Shown in pieces: positions 1 to 12,226 of a stretch of 64,000 nt of DNA (position 1 is its first letter; each line of letters begins with the position of its first letter). The position numbers and the translations under genes were made by a program. Origin of the DNA: Hysterangium stoloniferum (taxonomy: Eukaryota; Basidiomycota; Agaricomycetes; Hysterangiales; Hysterangiaceae). The notes beneath the pieces are model-generated. The model saw nothing but the letters and a program-made list of their open reading frames with translations. It did no database searches and was not told the origin of the DNA. The stretch is taken from positions 434,001-498,000 of the forward strand of contig WHVD01000020.1 of NCBI GenBank assembly GCA_015178975.1. Reading direction: 5' to 3'.

Positions 1-144
1 CTGGTAATGAATATCATGCAATGGACTGATATTTCTCAATCCTATCACCACTCAATGATGACATCCATAGAGTTTAACCGTTTCTACAGACTATCAGTTC
101 ATCAAAGTGGAGGGCAAATGACCACTGATCATGCCCATGGATGA
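1..144 (+). pseudogene. DUF6533-type membrane protein, C-terminal fragment
   Basis: The window opens inside the last exon of a gene seen more completely at 37155-38984 and 46440-48202. The frame reads MNIMQWTDIS and ends ...DHAHG followed by TGA at about 142-144, as in the other copies. In the better copies the preceding residues (SCTMGSRLLRNI) match the conserved end of the fungal DUF6533 integral membrane domain. Only the tail is inside the window, so this copy cannot be judged whole or broken. It is followed after about 200 bp by a fragment of SPE3-LYS9, as in the other units of the array. Confidence 0.6.
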
Positions 145-339
145 GCCTCACGTGTTCCACACTACGATATGGCGGTAATCGCGTAGTGCTATGCGAGTCC
201 TTCATTTGTTGTGTTCCCATATCGGATGTTACTCGATCTTTATAGCCCTTTGTATTTATTGTTTTATGGCGAATTGAAGCAGACTCGTTTCCACAGCATG
301 GTGGATATTAAACACTCCAATGAAGAAAGCAACTCCAAT

Positions 340-1409
340 AAAGCTTCGCACACCGCCGCGCCGCGTTCACCTTCCTGGAGTTCGCCCGTGTCATCCTCGA
401 CACGGGAGGATATCCTTCCCGTCCTCGAACCGCAGCCTGCAGCGAACGCAACGCCGTGCAAGGTCATCCTCTTTGGAAGCGCATGTAATCAATGGGAATA
501 TAATATGTAAATCTGTATAATTCTTCTACTCGCTATTCGAGATGATCACTGACTGGGTATCTCCCACATATATGCTGTCAAAACCATTAGAGAGATTCAT
601 GATAAAGGCCGAAGGGTCCGTCAGGGACGGGAATGTATTCAAATTCAGAAGCGTTTAACTTATATTATCACGCTCCTGGCATCCGTCGAGTTCCCCCTCT
701 CCTATTGCGGCAGCCTCCCGTCCCCGGACTGCACCCCGAACCCGCTCTACAAATTCAGCTGGTCCTCCCGCGAGGTCCTCCCTGCTCAATCCCCTGCGCT
801 TCCTCAGCTATGGCCAGCCCACTTCGATCCCAGACGGTGGCACACAGCAGCTCATGCAGAGCGCGGCCCTCATCAAAGTCGGCGTGTTCGGCTTCGCGGG
901 GTACGCGAATCGGGACAGCGTCCCCTTTGCGGAGCTGTATGACATTCCGGAGGCGGAGGTGTTGAGAGGCACTCTGCGCTGGGGGGGCGTTTGTGTCTTT
1001 GTGGGTGTGTTGGTGGGCATGGGGTGGTTGGACCAGGAGCCTAAGGGCTGGTTGAAGGAGGGGATGATGTGGGCGGAGGTCGGTGCGAAGATTGTGGGTG
1101 CGAAGGATGCGAGCGAGAGGTGAGTAGCGTCTGGGAGTGGTTGTTTTGTATAGGTCATGGAGGTGATATTGTCTCTGGTAGCGCTATCCTTGCTGCGATT
1201 GCCTCCCTTCTCCCCGACGGCAAAAATACGCGCAATCAGGTTGTGTCGGGCCTGCGATGGATGCCGAGAAGGCTACCGTTAGGGTGGGTGTTTTCTTGCT
1301 TGTTTCACCATCAAATACGAATGCTAACACGTCAAACCAAGGCCCCGCTCCTCGACACGCTTTGTGCCCGTCTTGAAGAGCTCATGAGGTGTGAGCAGGG
1401 TGAACAGGA
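340..1409 (+). pseudogene. LYS9: SPE3-LYS9 fusion fragment (saccharopine reductase part), unit 1, 5' piece
   Basis: Degenerate saccharopine reductase (saccharopine dehydrogenase, glutamate-forming; lysine biosynthesis by the alpha-aminoadipate route). About 340-480 holds the linker between the spermidine synthase and reductase parts (DILPVLEPQPAANAT, then CKVILFGS, the start of the Rossmann fold). About 560-620 matches the DHLYAVKTI region. About 854-1123 is the best block (KVGVFGFAGYANRDSVPFAE, IPEAEVLRGTLRW, GWLKEGMMWAEVGAKIVGA), followed by a short GT-AG intron (about 1122-1153) and a block with QVVSGLRWM and LLDTLCARLEELM. Much of the N-terminal domain is deleted and the frame changes several times. 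At 1410 the gene is cut by a TIR element and resumes at 29604. Clearly a pseudogene. Confidence 0.85.
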
Positions 1410-1967
1410 CATCAGTAAAGTGGTTTAGCCGCTGGAGCTGCCGGCCATGATCCAGTTTGCTCCTGTCCCTTTTTTGGCTGTAGAGGATAGGTGCTGACTC
1501 CCGGAGGCTCTCAGAGTGCTTAAAGTACAAAACATCAATAATATGTATTATTTTACAACAGATAATGTACCAATATCACTTCTAGAGTATTTAAAGCAGA
1601 AATATAACAGAGTTTCATTACTTGGAACCTGAGATTTCTTCCTTATTTGTCTTATTAAATAGGCTATAGAGGATAGGCACTAGCTCCCAGAGGCTCTGAG
1701 AGAGAGTAAATACATTCACATAGATTTAGATACAGCCGGCTAGAACCCCAAGCCACTATATTGCTGGGAAATAATGTGACATAATGTGATAAACATGTGT
1801 CAGTCACAGTAGCATACCAGTCACGGTTCAAACATTCTGTGACATACTTATAGTGGTGTGGCCCTGCTTAGTTTCCCTTCGTGCTCTCATCACCTTCCTC
1901 TTTGTGACCTTATCCTTTCTCTGCCTGTGTATCTAGCACTATCCACACTTGTTTCCTCATCTCCGCC

Positions 1968-2272
1968 TGTTAGAGCATGATATTACAGCTCTCACATAGT
2001 CTATGGTGTTCCCTATACTTTTCTGATATTTGTAGTATTTTTCCCAGCACTGTAGGTGCAGTATTGAGTGAGTTACCTAGTAAGGTAACTGATGTGTAGG
2101 TGCTTAGGTAAGCACCCTGTAGCATACTCTGCGGTGGGTGTGGGAAAGTCTCCTTAGTGTTTACTTTCCTCAAACTCACAGGTATGTAGTTATTTCACAG
2201 TTGAATACATTTAGTGTTTACTTTCCTCACACTCACAGGGTGTTTGTCAAGAGTTATTCAACTGTTTCAACA
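1968..2272 (+). mobile_element. Solo Copia LTR (about 305 bp)
   Basis: Starts TGTTAGAGCATG and ends ...CTGTTTCAACA. It matches the 5' LTR of the Copia fossil starting at 31006. It is absent from the corresponding site in TIR copy B (around 41767), which gives an empty-site comparison. The flanks CCGCC and CCACC look like a 5-bp target duplication with one change. The LTR contains a direct repeat of a unit including GTGTTTACTTTCC. Confidence 0.85.
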
Positions 2273-2779
2273 CCACCTTCATCTCTATGCATCTCTTCCT
2301 TCACCTTCACATCATTGTCTCTGCCTCGACACTTTGGATTCATCTTGGCCCTCACCCCCACACTTGTCCTTACTTCTGCTTGGAATATACTGTTTCTCCT
2401 TTTCTTTCTTGTTTTTTGCTTGTCACATTACTGTCCCTGCTGTGCTGGAAGATGCAGTATTGTTACTGTTGTCTTTCTCATTGGGTTATATTTTTTATAA
2501 CAACAAGCTCTACATGTCTTTATGACAGCCAACTATACTGGTTGTTTCATTGCTTGTAGTGTGAACATTGTTTATGGTGTGTTTTTATTTATTTATGTAT
2601 TTTGGATTATTTTTTCTTATATTTTTTATTGTGTTTTGTAATTGTGCGACTAGTGATACTAATGTTTGATAATAATACTTTCTGCATCACAATTGTATTT
2701 GAAATTTTGAAATTTATTTTTCTAAATGAATATTTATTGTAAATATTATAAATATAGCTAGAGTAACTAGAGTAGTGAG

Positions 2780-3162
2780 TGTGAGAGGTATGGTGAAATA
2801 TGCTCAGGAAATATAGTCTGGATAAGCCCATACTATATTCCCATTATTATTTCTTCTTTCTCTCTATTCTATTATACACTTATATTAGTTCGACAACCTA
2901 TGTATGCGGTACATCGACTCTCTTGCTACTCTTTTCTACACTCGAGCAGTCATTCGGAATCACACTTAACAGTCGATTCCCTTTATTTGTTTTAGCTCTC
3001 TACTTTACTTTAGATAGCTACTTCACTCAGTTGTATTGAACTCGGTAGTCAATACCTGTTTGGTCTGTATTAGACTTAGACAGTCAATACATCTACATGT
3101 TGTACCTAAACGGTCGATATTCTTTGTATATAGAACGGTTAGAACTTCCACCACTCTTCACA
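2780..3162 (+). repeat. 5' LTR of element 1 (short form)
   Basis: Starts TGTGAGAGGTATGG and ends ...CACTCTTCACA. It pairs with 29073-29454. Longer relatives of about 630 bp are at 13094-13720 (antisense) and 23609-24238. The short form lacks an internal block of about 245 bp present in the long form. Immediately downstream, TGGTGATCCGAGC (about 3164) is in the place of a tRNA primer-binding site. Confidence 0.85.
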
Positions 3163-3463
3163 GTGGTGATCCGAGCCGGACCGCTCTTTCCCTATGAAGA
3201 AAATGTTACTCTACGACTATTAATTTCTAAGCACATAAATGACCACTGGCAAGAACCAAACACCGAGATCTTCAACAACCCTGAGTAGTTCAAAACCTCA
3301 TCAAAGACCTGCAAGTCTGGAACCACCCCGTAACGTCACCATGAGGAAGTCTTCATTGACTTTTTAAAAACCAGTTCCTCCTGGAAGTTCCCCCAGAGCA
3401 GCAGTTGGACCATCAACAGATACTCCCCCAGGTCCACATGAGGAACGTCCATCAACTGGGAAG

Positions 3464-5662
3464 TTGAGCACTCCTGGAGCTAATGCTCAGCCTACCCGTG
3501 CTCTCAAACCCGTGCTCTCATTCCCACCTAGGCAGGTCATTCTCAAGCAATTCTTTGGGGGTTATATGATTTACACTGAGCCCATCGATTTGCAATGGGA
3601 TATGTACTACGCCGATCGAATCTCCGCAGATCAGGTTACTCCCTTTGTGGAGGAGTACAATACAGATTACCCTTCTTTACCGGTGACTGTAGCAGTCTGG
3701 TTAGGTTGTTATCAGGCCATCTTATCAGTGCAGGACTTATTCATGTGACCGGGAACCCTTGAGGATCTGACCCGCTCGATCCCTAATGGTCGAGTGAGGT
3801 TACTTCTGTTATGGAAGGAAGAAGGACGATTTTTAAGCAGGAAGTGTTCTCTTTATTCCTCGAAGCGCTCCATGCACACGATGATGCATTGCAAATCCTT
3901 CATGTCCTACTCGGTGGGGATCACATTGTGCCCAAGGTTGACTACCAGTATATATACATCCGAATGTTGGAGGAATCTCTTAACGGGGTCACTCAAAATT
4001 CATCATTCGTGTATTTTACTCTAAGGGGTCAATTGAGGTGAAATCAGAGGAGACTCGATAAGATGGTTTTGGAAGTGCTCTACCCTTATAATAACTCGAT
4101 CCAAGTGCCCGATTCGCCCATCTCCACAACTAGTTTGTTTGTTTGTAACCTAAATGGGTCTCCTGACACTCATTTCCTTCATTTGCTCAATCATCCCATT
4201 ATTTTGCAAGACTTCCCATTGGATATGAGGATGCAAGTTGAAGACCGTCTTCAGGAAAAGGGAATGGAAATCTGCACTCCCTTCCACCAACCTCAGCCGT
4301 GCCGGCCTTTGAATACGATCAAAATTGAGAGAGAAATCTGGAAGGAACCCAGCCCCGCACCCCACCAGGGGATTCATCGCTCTCGCATCACATTTGAATG
4401 AATTCCAGATAATCCTAACTTCGGTGATGAACTACCCACGACTAGGAATAGATCAGTCACCAACAGGGGTTGACCATCCTTCTCTACTGCATTCACCGAG
4501 GGCATAGCTGGTCAGGTTGTGGGTCGAGGATCTCTGAAGCCAGACGATCCCCACCATTCCCTGCTGATCTCCTCTCTTCCCTTTCTCCTGCCACCAGGAC
4601 AGGAGGACCCCCTAGCAGTTCATCTGGGAGCTCTAGTAGTTCAGACTATGGAGGGAATTCGGGAGTGGAGGGGGTCATGGTGGAGTACTTAACTCTCCCT
4701 TTCAAACTCCGATGCAGCCTCGAGCCAGCGTGCCTATCGATGACTTACCTAAGGATAAAAAGACCTCTCTTAACACCAATGACATCAAGATAAAATGGTC
4801 TGACCTTCCCAAATACGATGGAACTCAATCCAAAGCCTTGGACTACATCATGGATATCATGAGTCTCTCAGAGATCTCAGACTCCATGAGCACATTGTTA
4901 CGAGTCGCTCTGCCAAGACGACTCACCAGCAATGCTAAGATCTGGTGGAGCACTTTAGACTGTGAACATTGCACTGAATTCAGTCAATCTCACGGATCAT
5001 TCCTTTGGGGTATAGTAGAGGGATTACTTGGAACTCATTGGCACGAATCCTTAGCCTTAGAATGGGAAGCCATGAAATTTCGACAAGTTGGCCACGATCG
5101 TGAGACACCTGTTCACTATATTCAACGGAGAATTAAGCTATATCGATTCTTGTATGGCTTCCACCAAAATCGAAAGGACAAAATGTGCAGACTTATCCTC
5201 ACACTGCCCATGGAATGGCTTTACCTTCTACAAGGACAACCCATTGACGTCATCATGAGCTTACAGACTTATGCTAACAATCTGCAAGAGGCTCTGATTA
5301 ATGCTTGGGTTCAAACACATCGAGAGTGTTATCGGTTTCAGAAGCCCAGAGTCATGATTGCTGAGCAAGAAGAATTGGATCTCTGGCATGAAGAAGAGCA
5401 CTCCAGGGGAACCGATTCCACCAATCGAGGCTACATCCTTCTCAGCGAAGCCGAAGATAAAACTGCCCCTAGGAGATCCAACACGAAACAGGGTAAAAAA
5501 CATGGCAAGTTCTTTTTCGAACGAAGCGACAAGAAAAGCGTCACTAAACCCCCGAAGGAGTGCTGGATTTGCGGGAGCTTAGAGCATTTTAAGATTGACT
5601 GCCCTCACACTGGTAAGATGTTGCACTATGTCTCTATTAACAAATGCTTCGTCAGAATCTGA
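3464..5662 (+). pseudogene. gag region of element 1
   Basis: Degenerate capsid-type coding sequence of the chromovirus fossil. The clearest block is 4712-5662, with a retrotransposon gag-like segment (FRQVGHDRETPVHYIQRRIK) and a CCHC zinc knuckle, CWICGSLEHFKIDC, near the C-terminus at about 5563-5605. The upstream sequence 3464-4400 is weaker and spread over several frames. The zinc knuckle, the position after the 5' LTR and the protease downstream support the assignment. The region is broken. Confidence 0.75.
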
Positions 5663-6046
5663 CCGAGGAGGCGGAGGATCAGAGGGCTTATGAAATGGTT
5701 TATGGATTAAGCATATAGGGACAAGTACATAACATTGATGAGGAATCGATTTTCATTTCTGTCTACCTTCCTCAATCAGAGGACGATGTTGTTTTAGATG
5801 CGAATTCATCCCCAAATGAGAACGAAGCATCACAAGTCTATGTTTCTATATCAGACTATGACTTGAGAAAGGAGACTGGCTAGACGCTCATCATCAGAAC
5901 CAGAAAGGTCTGACTGAGACGGGAGCCTTATTGCGATCTAAATCTCCTACCATTGAGGAAATAGTCGATGAGGAAGTATTTGCAAACCAACCTAAAGAAA
6001 TAAGTCAGACCTATGTTATCAAAGACCCCTCTCTGAGTTAGAGGGA

Positions 6047-6630
6047 TTGGAGGAGGAGACCTTCCCCTTCGACCCAGGGCAGTTACCCAACCTAATTCCT
6101 TGTGACGAATCAGATTCTGAAGTGGACGACTTTGTTCTGAACGTACCTAATGGTAGATGTGTCAGGAGGGATGTCAAACTGGCCGTAAGAAAGGAAAACA
6201 AAAGACCCAGGGTTCAATACCCTCGATCCAGTCAGCTTATGAAAGGGGATTTGACCATTATCTACCGCAGAAGTGATCCCCCAGGCAGATACTCCAGTAT
6301 TGGGATGTCAGCATTACACATCTACGGATGTGTAGGTGACTCCAAAGCCTCTAATCCTATTAAAATCAGGTTGGACGCTGGAGCTGATCTTTCCTTAGTT
6401 TCAGAGGATTTCTATAAGGAACTAGTGGACTGCCCCAAGCTCAAGCAAGGACTCAAATTACGCCTTGTACAGCTTACCGGTAATGCTAAGGTCTTAGGAT
6501 ATGTTAATATCCCTATTTACCTCGAGGACGACACCGGTATGCTCCTTGAATTTACCGCCGAAACGTACATTGTCCGAGGCATGACTGTCCCGATTCTTCT
6601 CGGCGAAGACTTTCATGTGAACTATGAAAT
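6047..6630 (+). pseudogene. Retroviral-type aspartic protease region of element 1
   Basis: The reading frame carries the protease motif IRLDAGADLSLVS at about 6361-6400 and a downstream hydrophobic segment with VPILLGEDF, as in retropepsin-like domains of Gypsy elements. It follows gag across a poorly conserved linker (5663-6046) in which no domain is visible. Element 2 is inserted at its 3' end. Fossil. Confidence 0.75.
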
Positions 6631-6931
6631 TGTAAGGGCGACTCTCTAGACCACACTAACTCACACTATGACTGAGTTGGGGTCCTAGCAGAGGAAATCC
6701 AAAGTGAGTTTATACCTGTCTAATTACATACATGTAGAATACAATATTACTTACCTAGCAGAGGAAATCCGAAGAGAAAAGTCTAAGGAATCCTCGGCTA
6801 GCCGGTGACTAACTAAAGGTGCAGCTGAGATTGAAAATGTGATAACAACAAGGTGCCCCTCTAAGTCTTTACTTATCAACTATATTAAGGAGAGTCAGAG
6901 AAAATGGAAAACTTAAGATTGTCCCCTGACA
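6631..6931 (-). repeat. 3' LTR of element 2 (left end)
   Basis: Starts TGTAAGGGCGACTC and ends ...GTCCCCTGACA. It is nearly identical to 12227-12906 after removal of the foldback insertion there. Because the element is antisense, this left copy is its 3' LTR. Confidence 0.92.
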
Positions 6932-6972
6932 TCACCCCCTTTAAGGTATGGCGTCCCGACATTGTGTTGCTG

Positions 6973-7377
6973 CTAGTAGAGTCCAGGCTTGACCTTTCGA
7001 AACCCTGGAATCTGGGTTGCTCGTACTGTGGTGGTTGGAGGTTGCCTTGATCCTCGAATAGGGCCCTGAATTGTTACTGCCTCTGGATGTTGTGTATGGA
7101 AGTCTGCTGTCAAGGCAGGGGCGAATACCTTATATCCTGGTTCCCAGCTATTATGTTCCATGCCGAAACCTTGCCATTTTATGAGGTATTCAATTCTTCC
7201 ATATCTCCATCTACTCTCCAATACCTTCTCAACCTCATACTCAATCTCTCCTTCTACCACTATTGGATCTGGTGGTGGTTTAGCATGGCGGCCAGTGATT
7301 GGATCCTCAATCTTTGGTGTCAGTTTCACCACATTGAAGACTGGGTGAAGTCTGTTCATGGACCTGGGCAGTTCCAA
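6973..7377 (-). pseudogene. Chromodomain, C-terminus of element 2 integrase
   Basis: The minus-strand frame has the integrase tail box LHPVFNVVKL followed by a chromodomain: YEVEKVLESRWR, IEYLIKWQGFG, NSWEP. In chromoviruses this domain follows the integrase and is known to steer insertion toward methylated-histone chromatin. It lies directly inside the 3' LTR, as expected. Confidence 0.88.
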
Positions 7378-7478
7378 TCTACAGGCAATTGGTGAGACCT
7401 GTTCAAGTACCTTAAATGGCCCTAATCAAAGGTGTGAAAGCTTCTTTGAGGGCTGGGCCATTTGAATATCACTGGCAT

Positions 7479-9029
7479 CTAGGAAAACCTGGTCTCCTGC
7501 CTTGAAGTTTGGTGCTGGGGTTCGCCGACGGTTATAGTACTTGTCATGTCATCCTTTGCTTTAGCCAGTGCTGCTTTTGCCTCCTCAAGAGTTTCAGCCA
7601 TTCGATCTCGAAGATCATTTACTGATTCTACCTTATTGGATCGAAGGTTTGGTTCAAAACCCATTCGTGGATGATGTCCACAGTCTAACATGAATGGTGT
7701 CTGTTGTGTAGATGCATGGATATGGTTGTTATATTGGAATTCTGCAAGTGGGAGAAGATCAACCCAGTCTGATTGGCGCTGATTTACAAATATCCGTAGA
7801 TATGTCTCCAACTCTTGGTTGACTCATTCAGTCTGTCCATCAGTCTGAGGGTGGTAGGCTGTGGAATAGGCTGGTTGAATACCAAGGAGTCGGTATAATT
7901 CCTGAGTGAACTGACTTGCAAACTGTGATCCACGATCTGAGATAACTCGCTGTGGAAGTCCATGAGGCTTCCACACATCCTTGAAAAAGATCCGAGCTGC
8001 ACCAACAGAGTCAACAGTCTTATGTGTAGGTAGGAAGTGTCCACGCGGTGTCATGAGATCTACAATCACCATCACTGAATCGTACCCTTGGGATTCAGGT
8101 AGGTCAACTATGAAGTCAACACTAGTTGTATCCCATCGATCTTCTGGTGTGGCATTTGGGTGTAATTCCCCAATTGGCATTCGATGTTGGAACTTGGTGC
8201 ACATACAAATGTCACAGGTCTTGACATACTGCCCTATATATCGTGATATACCTGGCCACCAAAAGTTGCTACTGATCAGCTCTAAGGTCTTCCATCGTCC
8301 TGCATGGCCAGCAACCCGAGAGTCATGATGCTGTTCCACAATTCTACGCCTCAGTTCTGGGTCAGTTGGTACGTATATTTTTCCCCGATACAATACCAGT
8401 CCATCCTCCTCTGACCATTCCATTAATCTGATGGATCGGCCACCAGATTTTCGGAGCTCCTTCACTGCTGTGATCACTGCTTCCTCCTGTTCACCCTTCT
8501 CATTTCCTTGATGAATAGCAGTGAGAAATTCACGTTCTGGCCCATGTATTGACACACCCTCCATGGCTTGAATTGCAAAAAACTCTGGTTTAAGTAGGGT
8601 TATGTCTGAGTTGTCACCCTCACCAGAGCCATGGTCAGGCTGGCGAGAGAGTGCATCAATTTTGCCCATTGAGCGTCCTGGTCGGTGGTGCAGTTGGAAC
8701 TCAAAATGTGCCAGGAACAGGGACCATCTGGCCTGTCTTCGATTTAACTTCTTTGAAGACATGAAGTACTCCAGGTTTTTGTGGTCAGTCCACACCTCCA
8801 CTGAGTGTTGTGCCCCCTCTAGGAAATGTCTCCACTCATCAAAGGCATGGATCACTGCAAGCATCTCTTTGTCATGGATCTCATAATTGCATTCAACAGC
8901 TGACAGGCTTTTTGAGTAAAAGGCAACAGGATGCCACTTTCCATCATCCAGCTGTTGTGAGAGGACTGCTCCAGTGGCATAGTCTGATGAGTCAGCTTCA
9001 ACTCGAAATGGTTTTGAGTCATTGGGCAT
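7479..9029 (-). pseudogene. RNase H and integrase of element 2
   Basis: Minus-strand frames carry, in order, an RNase H-type segment (VEADSSDYATGAVLSQ, WTDHKNLEYF, KIDALSRQ), the integrase zinc-binding HHCC region (HDSRVAGHAG then CDICMCTK) and the catalytic core (VDFIVDLPES, VISDRGSQFAS, YHPQTDGQTE). The C-terminal piece at 7479-7811 holds a WVDLLPLAEFQYNN segment typical of Gypsy integrases. Fossil copy. Confidence 0.9.
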
Positions 9030-9167
9030 TGTCAGAATCGGTGCATTTGTAACCAGATTCTTGAGGAAAAGGAAAGCTTGGTCCTCTGTTATAGTCCACC
9101 TCCAAGCTGATTCCTTTTTTGTGAGGTCAAACAGTGGTCGAGCATGGTGGGAGAAATCCGCTATAAA

Positions 9168-9944
9168 TCACCTATAGAAGTTGGTAAACCCAAGGAAGGC
9201 TTGTACCTCTTTCCGGCTAGTTGGAGTGGGCCAATCACGCACACCTGATACCTTAATTGGGTCCATCTCTGCTTGGTTTTCAGATATGACTAGGCCCAGG
9301 TATTCAATCTTCGTTCTTTCGAACTCACATTTCTCTGGCTTAAGGTAGAGTTTATACTCACGAAGACGCTCAAGGACCAGTAATAGGACACAGTGATGTT
9401 CCTCAAGTGTCTTGGTAAAGATGAGGATGTCATCCAGGTAGACACATACGACTCCTTCAGCAATCAAATCCCGGAAGATATCATTCATCATAGTCTGGAA
9501 GGTTGCTGGGCTATTAGTGAGACCGAAAAACATGACTAAGGGTTCAAACAACCCTCTATTTGTTCGGAAGGCAGCCTTCCACTCATCCCCTTCTTTTATG
9601 CGAACATTGTTGTAGCCCCATCTAACATCAAGCTTTGTGAAATACCGTGCCCCTTTCAATCGATTTACCAGCTCTGAAATTAGTGGGAGTGGATATCGAT
9701 TTTTTATGGTTTGGTCATTCAGTATACGATAATCTTGGACAAGTCGAAGGGAGCCATCCTTCTTCTTGATGAAGAAAACTGGGGATGCCATGGGTGACTT
9801 AGAAGGACGTATCCGACCAGTTGCCAAGTTTTCAGCAATAAAGATATCCAGCTCTGTCTGCTCATTGAGGGACATAGGGTAGACCTTGCAATTGGTTGAT
9901 TTTGCATCAGGGATTAGTTCAATTGCATGGTCCCAAGGCTTCAA
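9168..9944 (-). pseudogene. Reverse transcriptase of element 2
   Basis: The minus-strand frame shows the main RT blocks: ASPVFFIKKKDGSLRLVQDY, ARYFTKLDVRWGYNN, the catalytic box VCVYLDDILIF, and KCEFERTKIEYLG with GFTNFYR at the end. Block order and wording are those of Ty3/Gypsy RT. Fossil copy. Confidence 0.92.
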
Positions 9945-10015
9945 TCTGGTAGTGAATCAAATGACTCCTTAGAAAACACATCTTCAAAGGTGTGGAGATA
10001 CTCTGGGACAACATG

Positions 10016-11800
10016 TCAGAAACCTTTTGGACTCGGTGTGTTGAACCTTGCACTAGCCTCTGCTAATCTCTGAGACACTGTAGCAGATGCTCGAATCTGA
10101 CTTGGAGTCAGTTCTGGGTGCATCACTGTGACAAATACCCGATCTCCATCTTCAATTGAGTCATCCATTTGGTCCTCCACCTCATCAGACTGATCAGGTA
10201 GCAAGTCAGGAATTGGCTCTTCTATTTCCTCCAATATGAAAGTTGGGGCTGGGGCATCTCTGCAAGCTTGTAAACATCTGATCTCTTCATGTGCCCGGAG
10301 GGTTGATATTTTACACTCTTTACAGTGTGGGTTGCAACGAGTCATCTTGACTTCTTGTGTCTGCCAATTTATCTCAGGATTGTGATCCTGAAGCCAGGTA
10401 TAGCCAAGCAAAAGGGATTCCTTCCCAAGCTTGGTGACTGCAAATAGTGCCTTCTCTGAGTGGTCCTTGTAACGGAGGACCAGTTCAGCAACTTCAGTGA
10501 TTGAACCTGCTTCGTTGGGTGTCCCATCTACATTGTACACATGGATTGGGTAAAGAAGTGATCGTGTGGCAATTCCATTTTCATGCACATAGTCTCGGTC
10601 AATGAACAAACCAGTTGCACCACAATCAACCAATGCACGAGTTGATCGGAGGAGACCCGTATCAGTTGTTTGGAGTTCAACTTTCAGGTGTAATGATTTG
10701 GCAGTTTCAGTTGAGGCAATAATGAAAGATTTTGGAAGACGGCGTTCCCAAACTGGTCTTCTACGATGTGAATGGACGGAAAGGGGCTTGGATGGGGTAG
10801 GTATGACTTGAATTCCAGTGTCCTCACTCAATGGAGGTTCAACTTCAGATGTATTAACTGTACATACATCATCAACTGAGAGAACACTGAATCTATTTGA
10901 AAGTGGCAGCGAGGGCATACCCTTCACTCGCTGCTGTTGGGAAAACCCGAAACAGGCTGTAGATCAGCCCCTCTCGGAGAATCATCAGCTTCGGCCACCC
11001 TACTACAAGCAATTTGGACATCTGCTTCAGCAAGCAGGATATCAATGGCCATGTCCTGTCCTTCCTGATCAAGGCTGGTGAGTAATGAACGGATCCTCTG
11101 CAGTTTACAAGGGCAGTCTTGACTGAAGTGACCTGGTTGACGACATTCGAAGCAGAGGGTCGAAGGAAGGCCGTGGCCTTTGGTTGCATTGACGTCCATC
11201 GCGTCGATTGGCCTAGAGGAGGGTAGAGTCGGCATAGGATGTGGGGGAACGACACGGGTAAATGATGCGGGGGAGCGACACAGGTACAATGTGAGGAAAT
11301 GTCGCGGATTTTAGTGCGACCGGTCGCGTGGTGATGCCTGCAGAATGAAAGATTTCGTTCGTGTTTCGGTTTCGGTCGAAGCGGGAAGCGGCGTCATACC
11401 AGCCTTTCTCGTCGTTGTCCTTCAGGCAGTTCTCCATCGTCGCGACCTGGGTCTGGATATTCGGTAAGAGGCCGTGTCGATATTTCATTACGATAGCTAA
11501 TGAATCTTTGTAACCCGCAAGGTCAACAAGTTCGTGAAACTCGTCAGTGTACTCGTCGACGGTTCTTTGGGCTTGATGGTACGTCGTTCCTTCTAGTTTG
11601 ATACGGGCCGTCGCTGCTTTGTCAGCTGGAAAGAATTTGCACTCGAATGTCTGCACGAAGGTCTCCCACAAAGGCACTGTCTCTCCTTGACTCCACGACT
11701 TCATGAGCCAGTTCGCAAAAAGGGCGGCTTGGCCGGTTTTCATGAACGACACCACCCACTGTACCTTCGTCTCGTCCGTTTGGAATTTCGACCTGTTCAT
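10016..11800 (-). pseudogene. gag and protease region of element 2
   Basis: On the minus strand 11213-11800 is gag-like (KTGQAALFANWLMKSW, YHQAQRTVDEYTDEFHELVD). At about 11120-11170 there is a CCHC knuckle, CFECRQPGHFSQDC. 10016-10927 contains an aspartic-protease-type segment (RALVDCGATGLFID) with a later LLLGYTWLQDHNPEINW, as in Gypsy protease domains. The order gag-knuckle-protease-RT fits one element. Fossil. Confidence 0.85.
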
Positions 11801-12226
11801 GCTAATGTATAACAGACACGAATTGTAAAAGGTGCATCCACCGGATCGATTGCCGTCATACGCATTCGGGAGTGGGACCTTTGGACCTAAGTTCGTTGAA
11901 GCAGCAGAAGGAATCGATGTAGGTAATGCTGTCAGCTGTGGAGGATTCTTGGTTACGACTGTACGGTAAGTTGCTGGAGGATTTGCTGCAGCAAGTCCGT
12001 GTTTTGCTTCTGGGAGGCTTGGAGTTCACGAATCTCGTTACTGTGCTGTTCCAGCACCTGGTGAGGATCAGTTATAGAAGCCGACATGATGGTAAAAATG
12101 AGGGAAGGGAACCGTGCGTAAATTCGAAGTCGATTAGATCTGTATAAATGTTTGAACTTGCAATCTTGAATATGGTTTGAAAAATAGCGGCGGTAATTTC
12201 AGTCACTCGATGTGAGACTTTTCTTC
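11801..12226 (-). other. Leader region of element 2
   Basis: About 430 bp between the gag start and the right-hand (5') LTR of element 2. I see no convincing primer-binding site or other reading frame. Confidence 0.5.
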